DNA of 35,364 nt, taken from Ramlibacter sp. GTDB taxonomy: Bacteria; Pseudomonadota; Gammaproteobacteria; Burkholderiales; Burkholderiaceae_C. The notes beneath the pieces are model-generated. The model searched no databases. It saw nothing but the letters and a program-made list of their open reading frames with translations, and had not been told where the DNA came from. The DNA is taken from positions 1 to 35,364 of the forward strand of contig NZ_JACCWG010000312.1 of NCBI RefSeq assembly GCF_013697775.1, given 5' to 3'. The position numbers and the translations under genes were made by a program. Below, one piece after another: positions 1 through 12,000 of this stretch. Each line of letters begins with the position of its first letter. Within the stretch, counting starts at the first letter, position 1.

Positions 1-3000
1 TTGTCCGGCCGAACTGCAAGCCTGTGCCGGTGTACGGCGCGGGCGTCGTGTCGGCGCCGCCATAAACGGAGTCACTGAGCTGCACGGCCTCTGTCGCTCG
101 CTGCTGACCGCCACCTCCCCAATTCGCCTCCGCCAAGCTACTCCCCAACGCATTGCCAAAGGCGTCGGTGGCGATCTGCTGAATCGCGATCTTTCCGCCG
201 CGCGCAACCGCTGTCGCGGCACCCGCAGCCAGGCCCGTGACCAGGCGCGCACCGAACTGTTCGCCGAAGCTGCGAGTGGCGAAGCCTGGATCGTTCATGC
301 CCATCGCACCACCGACCGCTTGCCCCACTCCCGCGCCCACCGCGCTGGCTGCGACGCTTCTCCAGTCGAAGCTCTTTTGCAATCCCGTGACCACGCCGAT
401 TCCTTGCGAGAGGGCGTTACCCGCCGCAGCGCGCGCGACCACGTTGCCAAAGCTGCCCAGCTCACCGCCGGTGAAGTTCACCCCGCCCAGGCCGGCGGAG
501 ACGCCGCCGCCAATAGCACTGAGAGCAACCTGCTTCCAGCTGAAGCTGTCCTGCGCGCCAATGGCCATGCCCACCGCCTGTCCCGCGATGGAGCTGACGG
601 CGCCGCTCACCGCTCCGGCTGCTGCAGCCACTCCGGCGCCCGCGGCACCGCCCAGCACTGCACTTCCTGCCGCGAACGTCGCCCCCGTCAGGCTCGCCCC
701 GCCTCCGATGGCGATGCCCCCGCTGGCAGCTGCCGTCGCCGCGGCTCCTTGGCCGAACAGGCCAGCTGCGGCCATCGCACCTGCCGTGTAGATGGCGATC
801 ACGATCACGACGATCATCACCAGCAGCTGCCCGAACCAGCTCTTCTTCTTAGGCGCCGGCCCCGGCAGATACGGCGTCGAATCCCCCTGCACCCTGCTCG
901 GGTCATAGGGCCTGAAGGTGTTGGCCGCATTGCCGCTTGCCTCCAGGCTCGGCACCTTCAGCACCTGCCCGGCCCTGAGGTCCGCATTGCCGCTGACCCC
1001 GTTGGCATCCGCGATGCGGTACCACAGCCGCTCGTCTCCGTAGTACGCCTTGGCGACGCTTTGCAGCGTGTCGCCCGCGCTCACCGGGTGGCTCCTGTCT
1101 TGCCCCACCGGCGTGTTGCCCGCGGTGCTCTGGAAGGCGAAGTTGAAGTCCGCCACCGTGGTGAAGCTGGGTGCGCTGGCCGTCTTGGGCTTGGTCTCGT
1201 CCACCACCTCGCCGTAGCGCCCCAGCACCTCGCCGTTGACGATCAGCTCGCGCTGCACGTGGTTGCCCTGGTTCACGTACACCGCGCGGCCGCCCTCGTC
1301 GTTGACGAATTTGCGGTAGCTGTTGGCCTGGCTTTCGTCGCTGGCTTCGCTCAAGCCCCCGCTGCCGTCGTAGTGCTTCCAGCTCTTGGTGCTCAGGTCC
1401 CCGCGCGTGGCCGTGACCGTCTTCTCCTGGTACCCCTCCAGCGACAGGTACGCGTAGGCGAACGTGTTGACGAAGTTCCCCACGATGTTGCGCATCGTGT
1501 AGCCCGACAGGTTGCCGGCAGCGTCGTAGTTCGCCTTGCTTCCTCCTGCGTTGCGGTAGTCCAGCTCGTATTGCTTGGCGCCCTTGTTGTCGAACACCTG
1601 CTGGTGCGCCAGGCGCCCGTCGGCGTCGTAGGCGTTCTTCTTGAACTCCGTGCCGTTGCCCGCCATCGCCTGGTCGCCCGTGGGCGTGGTGCCGTACAGC
1701 GCCTTGAAGTAGTCATCGCTGAGCGTGTTGGGCGCGGTGCCCGACTGCGTGAGCCGCCCGCCGCGGTCGTAGCTGCGCGTGTCCACCGGCGTGCCGTCGC
1801 GAACGATCTGCGTCAGGCGCCCCAGCGCGTCGTAGCTGTAGCTTTCGCTCGTCTGGCCCAGCTGCCGGTGGTAGAGCGCCGGTGTGGTGTAGGTGTAGGT
1901 CTGGGTGTCGTTGTACCCCTCCCTCGTGACCGTGTAGCTGGTGGAGGGCGTGACGCTGACCACCTGCCCCTGCCAGCTGTCGCTGGTCTTGTTGCCCAGC
2001 CAGTCGTAGGTGATGCGGTGGCCGTCTTCTCCCAGCGTGCCGTTCGCGTTCGCATTCGCCAGCACCTGGCGGTTCATCGCGTCGTAGCCGAAGTAGTCCT
2101 CGCTGTCGTGCGCGCCTTCCACCTGGCTGCCCACCGGGGTGGCCGCCTGCGCGGTGATCACGTGCGTGCTGATGTGCGTGCGGTTGCCCACCAGGTCGTA
2201 GTCCATCAGCACCCGCGCGCGGCCGTCTTCCACCAGTTTCAGCCGGCCCAGCGCGTCGTAGGCCAGGTAGTTGTCCCGGTAGGTGAGGTACTGCGGCACG
2301 TTGTTGGCGTAGCCGCCTTGCTGCGTCGTCTCGCGCACCCGGTGGCCCGCCAGGTCGTAGGCGAAGATCTGCAGCGTGTTGGTGCTCGCGTCGTTGATTT
2401 TGATCAGGTTGCCCGAGCGGTCGTATTCATACCGCAGGTTCTGCCTCATCTGGAAGGCGTCCGTCGCCCGCGTGTTCTCCTGCGCGGTGAGCTGGCGCGC
2501 GTTGTCGTAGGTGTAGGTGTAGGCAGCCCCGCCAATGTCGGTGTGGCCCGTCAGTTGCCCGAAGTAGTCGTAGCTCCAGCTGGCCGTCGCACCCAGGCCG
2601 TCGCGCCGCTTCGTCATGCGCCCTTGCGCGTCGTACGCCATTTGCGTGGTGACCCCTGCCTCCACGCTCTGGATGACGTTGCCGCGCAGGTCGTAGCGGT
2701 AGCGCGTGGTCTGGCTGGCCGCGTCCGTGCCCACGTGCACGGTCTTGCGCCCCGCTTCGTCCCAGCTGTTGGCCTCCGTCAGGCGCACCTGCTGCTCGTT
2801 GGACAGGGTGTAGCTGCCGTCCATGGAGTAGCGGCTTGTGTCCACCGCGGCGTAGGTGGTCAAGCTCAACCGGTTGAGCTTGTCGTAGGCGTAGTCGGTG
2901 GTGTACGAGACGGCAGTGTTCGCCTTGGCCGTCGCCTGCACCTTGTTGCCGAAGATGTCGTAGCGGTAGCTGACGTCCCCGCCGTCGGCGTGCCGCTCGG

Positions 3001-6000
3001 CCAGCAGGTTGCCCGCCGCGTCCCATTCCTGGCGGTTCATGTTGCCGTTGGCGTCGATCACCGCCACCTGGCGGCCCAGCACGTCGTACAGGATCTTCGT
3101 TTGCGCCGCGTTCGCGTTGCCGTTGCCGTCCGGCTGCAGTTGCTGGACCAGCTGGTTGTTCGCGTTGTACGCGTAGCGCGTCACCCACCCGGCATACCGC
3201 GCGTCGCTCACGCTCAGCACGTTGCCCCAGCGGTCCCAGCTGCGGTTGACTGTCGCCTGCAAGGTCGGCGCGGCCGTGTCGCTCGACGTGGGCTCCGTGA
3301 CGCTCGCGCCCTGCTGGGAGGCGGGCGTTGCCGCCACCACGAACAGCGTGCCCGCCGCATAGCCGGTGACCGCGTCGCCCTCCAAGCGCGTGAGTTCCAG
3401 CTCGTACTGGCCGGGCGCGAAGCTTGGCGGGAATTTCACCACCAGCTGCGCCGTTCCGGTGGCGTTCGCATACTCCGGGTTCATCTGCGTCCATTGCGCC
3501 GTTCCAGCAAGCCGCCAGCGCAAGACGTCGACCACGCCGCTTTTGAAGTTCCACGCGAACTGTGTGCCGCCGTCGGCCGTCGGCGTGCTCGCCGCCCCGG
3601 GGATGAGGGGGGTTTCCGCGAGGGCCACGTAGTTCTGGAACGCCGCCCCCGCGCTCTGGCTGGCGATGTATTTGCCCGCCACGGATGTGTCCGCCTCCAG
3701 CGCGATCACCGGTGCGATGTGCTGCACCGGGTACATGGTGACCGTGGCTTGCCGCTGCGCCAGGCGCTTGGGATTGGTGGCGACGTCTTCCTCGTAGTAC
3801 ACGTCGACTTCGAAGGCGCCGCCCCAGACCGCGCTCGATGCCAGCACGGTCACGCTCTGCCAGCCGCCCGCGCTGGTGATGGTTTCCAGCGGCGGCTTCC
3901 ACGCCGTGGTGCCGGCCAGGCGGTACCTCAGCACCGCCCGCTGGCCCTGTGGCGCATTCGGCCACTTCAGCGTCCAGCCGCCGTCCGGGTTGGGCGTGAA
4001 CCGCGCGTCCACCCACGGCAGGCTGCCTTCGTGGTACACCGGCGCGACATAGCCGGTGGCGACCTCGTCGAGCTTCGGCTTGGTCGTGGCGTTCTGCGAA
4101 TAGACCAGGTTGCCCGTGTACTGCGCAATCTCATCGGTGCCCACCGAGTAGGTGATGCGCAGGCCGTACGTGCCGGCCGGCTTTAACCCCAAGTCGATGT
4201 ACCACGAGCTGCCGTCCGCACCCGGCAGAACCTCCGAGGTGTGGTTCTCCGGCTGCGTCGTGCCCGGCACAAGCCAGGTGGCCTTCAGGACCGCGCCGCT
4301 CACCGTCGATTTGGGCCACGACAGGCGGTAGACGCTGGCGCTCAGCGGCTTGAGGGTCGCGTCGATCTGCGGAAGATTGCTCGGCGCGGTGTACGCCGGC
4401 GTCACATCGTTGATCATCGGCTTCGTGGGCGGCACCGACGTGGTCTTCAGCTCGCCTGTGTATTGCGCCGTGCGCGTGCTACCCGACTGGTAATACAGGT
4501 CCAGTTTGTACGTGCCGGGCTGCAGGTCGGCCGCGACGAACGAGGCCATCTGGGCGGACCCGGATGTCGTGATGCGCGGCGTGAAGACCTGCCACGTTCC
4601 CGAGTTCTGCAGCTGGATGCGCAGGACCGTGCTGCTGCCGGTTGGCGGCTTGGGCCATTGCAGCGTCCAGCTGCCGTTGGAGGCGACGGTGCCGAGGGTT
4701 ACCGGCCACACGTACGGGTAGCCGTCGGCCACCGCGTTCTGCTCGGGCGTGTAGGACGGCGTGGTCTCGGTCAGCGTGTACGCGCCTTTGTTGGCCGTCA
4801 TGTTGCCGGTGGAGCGGCAGATGATCGTACCGGCGCTGTTCGTCAGCACCACCTGGATTTCGTAGGCGCCGTCGGATGGGGCGCCGGCGGAGATGCCCAC
4901 CACTTGGCGCTTGCCGTCCGCGCTGAGGCCGGACGTGGTGGGCGACCAGCCGCCCTGGGAGCCGAGCGGCCGGTAGGACATCGTCCCGGTCAGGCCGGTG
5001 GATGCCACGGGCAGGTCCCAGGAGATCGTGCAGCCGTTCGGCACCAGGGCGAACATGGCGCCGGGCACGGGCGCCCATTTTTGCGCGAACTCGTGCGTCG
5101 CCCCGCCGTTGGTCACTTGCAGCAGGCCGGAGCCCACCCCGGTGGCCGTGTTCTGGCTGGTGTTCACCACCGTGATCTGCACCTCCCAGTCGCCCGCGGG
5201 AAAGGTGGACAGCGTGATCGACTGCGTCGCGCCGCTGGTCGTGTACTCGCGCGCATTGGCGGTGCGCCAGGGTTCGCCGCTGCCGTTGGGCCGGAAGTTC
5301 AGCACCACCACCGAGCCGGAGCCCGGCGTGTTCCAGGAGAACTTCGAGCCCGCGCCCGCGACGGACTCCCATTTCACGCCCGGCACCGCGCCGGTGTAGA
5401 GGCTTGGAGTCGAGAACGCCGGCTCGTAGAACACCGGCGGCACCCCGTCGGTGACATCGGCCAGCGTGGGCGCCGCGTAGGAAGGCGGCTTGACCACCAC
5501 GCTCAACAGGCATTGCGCCACGCGCAACGCGGGCGTGCCCTTGAGCTGGTAGATGTCCACGTCCCAGGTGCCCGCGGCGAATTCCGTGGCGGACACCGTG
5601 AACTTCCACGTGGTGCCGGTGTCCACGGGCGTGGGGTAGGACCATGCTCCGCTGCTCCCGGCCTTGCGGAACGCCCCGACGGTGGTCACACCTGTGGTGG
5701 TGGGCTTGGCGAGTTCCAGCGTCCAGCTGCCGTCGTCGTAGGCCGTCCTGGTCACCGCAAGGATCGGGTAGTTATTCGGTGCCGTGTAGGCAGGCGTGGT
5801 CTTCGACAGGGTGGGCGCCACCGTGGTGCCGGCGTACGCCGTGAGCGTGCCCAGGCTCAGCCCCACCATCTTGTTGGTGGCGGTGTCGAACTGCACCAGC
5901 TTCAGGTCATACAGGCCCGCCCCCTGGTCCGCCGCGGGGATGTCCAGGCGCTGGCCGCCGGCGGTGGAGGTGATCCAGGAGGACTTGTTGATGAATGCGC

Positions 6001-9000
6001 CGCTGCCGGCCGGGGCGATCCAGGCTTCGGTGTAGCGGCCGGCCGGCAGCGTCCATGTCATCCACCAGCTGCCGCTGTCCTGCCCTTCGAAGTGGACGTC
6101 CGGCACGGGCGGCGGCGTGTCGCTCCCAGGTTCGGTGTAGGCCGGTGTGTTCGGCGTTGTCTCCAGGATCTGCGGCGCTTGCGCCGGCCCCTGCGCGATC
6201 GTCATCGTGCCGGTGGTGCGCCCGGTCGGGGCGCCGCCCGCATTGAAGGTGGCGAGTTCCAGCTGGTACTGCCCCGGCAGCAGGTCGGCCGGGCTGGTCA
6301 TTTGCCAGGACGGCGCGTCCGCCACCAGCGTCCATGGCGCGTCCTGCCAGATGCCGGTACCGGCCACGCTGTAGCGCAAGGTCCAGGTGGAGCCCGCGAC
6401 CTTGGGCCAGGTGATCAGCGTCGTGCCATCGGCAATGGGCTGCAGGACCGCCCCGCTCACCCGCGGCAGGCCCTGCGGCGCGGTGATGGTGAACACGCCG
6501 GTCTTGTGCGCATAGGCGCCCGCGCCGCTGTGTGCATAGTTCAGCTCGTACTCGTAGTTGCCCGCAGCCAGCGCCGAGGCGTTGATGCCGCTGCTGCCGC
6601 CGTCCAGCTGCACGACCGGCAGCGTCTGCCACGCGCCCGCGGTGCCCGCCACGCGGTAGCGCATCGCCTGCGTGACGTCCCCCGCCGGCGTTTGCCAATA
6701 GAACACGCCCACGCCCTTGGCACCCGTGAGGAGGGCCGCGTCGATCTGCGCCAGCGGCACGTTCACCAGGCCGATGGTGCCGGTGGAGGTCACCGCCGGC
6801 GCCGTTTCGCCCTGGCGCTGGGTCAGTACGCGGTACTCGTAGGTTCCGTCGGCCCTGCCTGCCGTGTTGAAGAGCAGCTGCCTGCCGAAGTCCAATCTTC
6901 CCGTGAGATCTTCCCAGCCATTGCTGCTGCCGGCGGGGCGCACTTGCAGCGTGACGCTGGTCCCCAGGTCCTGCGGCTTGTCCACATACACGACGTTGAC
7001 CGGAACACCCGTGGCGCCCTGGTCGTACACCACGCACCAGTTGCCGCTGATGTCCTTCTTGTAGACCTTCAACGAAGTGATCGCGTCGATGCCGGCGACG
7101 GTTTCATCGTCCTTCCACTCCAGGTTCACGCCGCTGGCGGCGTCTTCGGTGGTGAACATGCGCGTGAGCGTTCGGACACTCGCCGCTCGATAAAAATCCC
7201 GCGGCATCATCACCTCGCCTTGCGAGTATTCAATGGTGCGCGCGTCCGCTTTGGTGGTGTACCCCAGTTCCACCTTGACCTCGCCGGATCCCAGATTGGC
7301 CAACGATGTCCAGCTGAGCGCAACCTTGTTGGGCTTGTCCCACTGCGGCTCATTGTTTGGGCCGGTGGCGAGTTCACCCACCTGCGTCACGAGGGTCTGT
7401 GTCACAGTGGCCTGCAACACCCCCACGCCGGTGGCCGCTTCCAGCTTTTGCGGCAGCACCTGCTTGATCGCGTGCCCGAGCTTGTCGTAGACGGTGAGGG
7501 TCTGGCGCAGGCTTGGCGCCAAGGGGAAGGCGGTCTCGACGTTGCCGATGCTGCCGGTCCTACCCAGGTAGATGTTGCTCGCGCCATTGGTGCCGTTGCT
7601 CGCGCCGTCGCTGCGCAGCTCCAGCGTCATGTTGCCCAACTGGTCGTAGAGCATCACGCGGTCCACGCCGTCGCCCGCATTGGTGCGCCACAGGCGCCCG
7701 GCCGCGTCGTAGTCGAAGGACTCGGCCTCCAATAGCTTGCCGTCCACCGTCTTGAGCGTCAACTCGCCGAAGGCGTTGTAAGTTTGCGTGGTGGTCGTGG
7801 TGAGCGTGGAGCCGTCCAGCTGCGTCGGGCCCGGCTCCCTGGTGCTGACCAGGTGGCCGAGCTTGTCGTACTGCATCTGCTGCCACAGCGTGTACATGGC
7901 GGCGGTGCCGGAGCTGACGTCGGTGACCTTCTGCCAGGTCTTGGCCAGGTCGCCGCGCGCGTTGTACGAGTAGTAGTGGTTGACCTGCCCGGCGTCCGTG
8001 CTCTGCGTCAGGTGGCCGAAGCGGTCGTAGGCGAAGCCCTGGACGTGGTCGGCCAGAGAACCGCCCAGGAACGTGAAGCCGGTCAAGCTCGGGTTCGACG
8101 CGCCGAGCGCGCGCTCCACCGTGCCCACCACGTTGCCGAAGGCGTCGCGGTAGTAGTCGGTCAGCGGCGTGACCTGCGCCCCGCCCGCGTTCACCGTCGG
8201 CGTGACGACGGCCTTCACGCGGCCCAGCGCGTCGTAGTAGCTGTAGGTGGCTCCGCCCGCCGCGTCCGTCGTGCGCACCAGGTTGCCCAGATCGTCGTAG
8301 GCATACGAGGTGACCACATCGACCGGCCGCTCGTCCATGCCGCTGAGGCTCAAGCGCAGCGCGTAGCTGCCCGAGGGCAGCCCCTGCGGGATCACCACGT
8401 ACTGGATGGCGCCGTCGGTGACGACGGTGGCGCTTTGCCAGTCGCTGCTGTTCGGTGCCTGGAACTGCAGGCTGGCGATGTTGCCGGCGGCAGGCTTGGC
8501 CCATTGCAGCACCTTCACCGACGGCATCCCCTGTCCGGTCGAGTGGTCGCCCAGTTGCACGCCCGCGGGAAGCGCCCCGGGTTGCAGGACCATGTTCGGC
8601 CCCAGGACGTTCAGCGCTCCCTTCATCGAGGCGATGCTCACGCCCGACATCTCGTAGCTGAGCTCCACGTCGTAGCTGCCCGCGGCCACCGCGGCGGAGA
8701 TGGCCAGGTGCTGCGTGCCGTCGGTGTCGGTAACAACAAAGTCCGTCACGCTTTCCCAGGCCTGCGCCGCGATCGAGCTGGAAGGCCGCCAGCGCAGCAC
8801 GGCTTGCGCGTCCGCGGGCGGAGTGGACCAGCGCAGAACACCCGTGCCGTCGGCGCCGCCGAAGAAGACCACGTTTTCAATGCCGTTCACGCCTGGCGGA
8901 TTGGTCGCGAAGGTCATGACGGGTTTTTGCGGGGTGTTCGTGACTCCCAGCGTGCCTTGGCTGGGAGTGCCAGAGACGGCCTTGCCCGCCGCGGCCAGCA

Positions 9001-12000
9001 CGCTCGCGCGCGTTTCGCTCGTCTTGCGCCCGAGCGCGTCGTAGGCATAGGTGGTCTTGCGGTCGTCGCCCGGCACGGCGAGCGCCGCCGGCGCGTTGGC
9101 GCTCACCGGCTGGGTGCCCCAGTTGCCGCCGCCCACGCTGGTGGCGTACTCGGTGCGCGTTTTCAGCAGGCCCGCCTCGTCGTAGGTCTGGGTGGTGAGG
9201 TAGCCCATGGCGTCGACCGTGCCCACTTCCTGGCCGCGGCGGTCGTAGAAGTGGTCGGTGGTGGCCGCCTGCGTGCCGCTGCCGGCCACCGCCCGGATCA
9301 GTTCGCCGAAGGCGTTGTACGTGTTCGTCGTCACCCGGCCGGTCACCGACGGCGTGCCGCTGTTGGTGCCAACGTCGATGGTGTAGGTGAAGACGGCCGG
9401 CTCGATGACCTTGGCCACGCGGCCGCGCTGGTCGTATTGCGTGAGCAGGTGGCGCGCCGGATTGTTGGCCAGCGTGAGCAGCGTTGCCATGCCCTGGCGC
9501 TGCTCTTCGGGCAGGCCCTGCGGCCCGGACGCGGCCACGGTGACCGGATTCCCATAGCGCGCCAGGTCCAGCACCTCGCCGAACGCATTGCGCGTGTAGC
9601 CCACCACGTAGCCCATGGCGTCGATCTCGTAGCTCGCCCGGCCTGAGCGGTCGTAGATCTTGTAGCTCCAGTTGCCCGCCAGGTCCTGGCCCGCCACCGC
9701 GTTGCCCAGCGTGTCGTAGGTCGTGGTGGTGCTCAGCGGCGCCGGTGGCGTTTCGCTGCGCGCGGCCAGTCCCACCATCGTGAGCGGGTCGTTCGCCGCG
9801 TCGTAGACGCTGACCGCCGGATACAGCGTCTTCACCTGGCGTCCGAGCGCGTCGTACTGGTACGTGGTCACACGCTGGCCGGCCAGGCCGGCGGCTTCGG
9901 TGCGCGAGGTCAGGTTGCCCAACGCGTCATAGCCCAGCAGCGTGACGATCGATTGCGACACCACGGAGGGGTCGTTGGCGGTCAGCACGCCGGTCGTGGC
10001 GTCGGCGATCGGCGTGCTGATGTCCACCTGGGGCGACGTCTCGCGCAGCATGTGCCCCGCCGCGTCGTAGTCGTAGGTCCAGAAGTCACCCTTCTTGTTG
10101 GTGAACTTGGTCTTGTTGCCCACCGCGTCGTACTCGTAGCGTTCGGTGTGGTTCAGCGAGTCGGTGCTGGTGAGCAGGCGGTCCGCGGCGTCGTAGGTGT
10201 AGTTGTCGGTGCGGGTGGCGGGGTCCCCCACGAGCGCGTCGCGCACCGTCTGCCACGTGGGCTGCGCGCCCAGCGTGGGCGCCAGCGAGTACAGGATGGT
10301 CTTGCTCACGCGGCCCAGGCCGTCGTAGCGGTTCTCGCGCACGTAGCCGGCCGCGTCCACCGTGTAGGCGAGCTGCCCCGCCGGATCGAACACCTGCCGG
10401 GTGGTGCGGTCCTGCGTTGCGCTCGGGGCGACCAGCAGGCCTACCGCGGCGGCATTCGCCGCTGCAGGCAGCGCCGCCAGGCTGGCCTGCGCGATGGGCT
10501 GTGCATAGGCCGTGGTCCGCACCACGCGCCCCACCCCGTCGTACTCCGTCAGGGTCGCCGCGCCGGCCGCGTCCACCGCATAGGCCAGGCGCCCCGCGTT
10601 GTCGTAGGCGAAGCGGTCGATGCGGTCTTGTGCGTTGTCCGGCACGAGCGCACCGGCGATGTCGCTCGCCGTCGGCAGTGCCATGCCCAGAGTCGGCTTG
10701 CGGTCGTAGGCGCGGCGCAGCGTGAGCCGGCCGTTGCCGTCGTAGTCGTTTTTCACCACGCCGCCAAGCGTGTCCAGCACGTAGGTGTTGCGCCCCGCCT
10801 TGTCCCACGCATAGGTGGTGACGCGGTCGGACCCGCTTTCGGTGGCGCCCGCGGGATCCGCACCGGCGGTGATGGGCGTGGCGTACTGCCTCAACTGGCG
10901 CAGGTTGCCGTCGGCGTCGTAGGTGCGCTTGGTGACCGCACGGACGCCGTCCACGCTGTAAGCGAGCCGGCCGGCCTTGTCGTAGACCTGGCGCAGCAGC
11001 ATGTCCCGGCTGGCATCCGCCACCTGGGTGGTTGCCGTGAGCATCGCGCTTTGCGTGGCCGCCGTGCTGGTGACGATGGCCGTGGCATAGGCCGTGCGCT
11101 TGACCACGTTGCCGTTGCCGTCGTACTCCGTGGCCACCACCGCGCCTGCGCCGTCGATCTGGTAGATCGCGCGGTCGAGCTTGTCGTAGACGGTGCGCAG
11201 CCGCTGGTCGTGCCCAGCGTCGGACGCCGGGTTGGGCACCGTGCCGGGCGTCCAGTTGCTCACCTTGTTCACGTAGGCGATGCGCTCCACCACGTTGCCG
11301 TTGCCGTCGTAGGTGTATTTGACGACACCGCCCGCGCCGTCCACCGTTGCGGCCAGGCGGCCGTCCTTGTCCCAGACGCGGTATTCGGTGACGTCCTGCG
11401 CGCTGTTCGCGACATAGCCCTGCACCTGCGCGAGCGTCGGGGACGTGGCCATCGACGCGAGGCTGGACGCGGTGATGTTCGTCGCATAGCGCTTGACCTG
11501 GACCAGCCGGCCGTTCGCGTCGTAGCCGTTTTGCTGGACCGCGCCGTTGGCGTCCACCGTGTAGACCAGCCGGTTGTTCGCGTCGTACGCATAGCGGGTC
11601 ATCTGCCCGTTGGCGTCCTTGCTGTTGGCCACGTTTCCGGCGCCGTCGTACGCCCAGGTGCGCGTGAGGTTCAGCCCGCTGGGGTCGACCTGCTCCATCG
11701 TGCGCCGCCCCAGCGCGTCGTAGGTGTAGCTGGTGACGTTGCCCGCGGGCGTGGTGACCGTCAGCACGTTGGAGGCGCCGTCGTAGGTGTAGCTGGTGGC
11801 CAGGTTCAGGCCCGACGGGTCCACCACCTGCTTGGACAGCTGGCCCTTCAGGTCGTAGTCCAGGCGCGTCACCACGCCGTTCGGGCTGGTGGTGGTGATC
11901 TGCTGGCCCTTGGCATCCCAGCTGTATGTCGTGACCAGGTTCAGGCCACTGGGGTCGACCGTGCGCGTGAACACCCGGTTGGCCGCGTCGTAGGTGAAGG

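Noticed and set aside
1-1200. Classifying the giant protein as a polymorphic toxin with an immunity gene
   Set aside because: No toxin domain, core-closing motif or immunity gene is visible; the C-terminus lies outside the window, so the claim cannot be supported.
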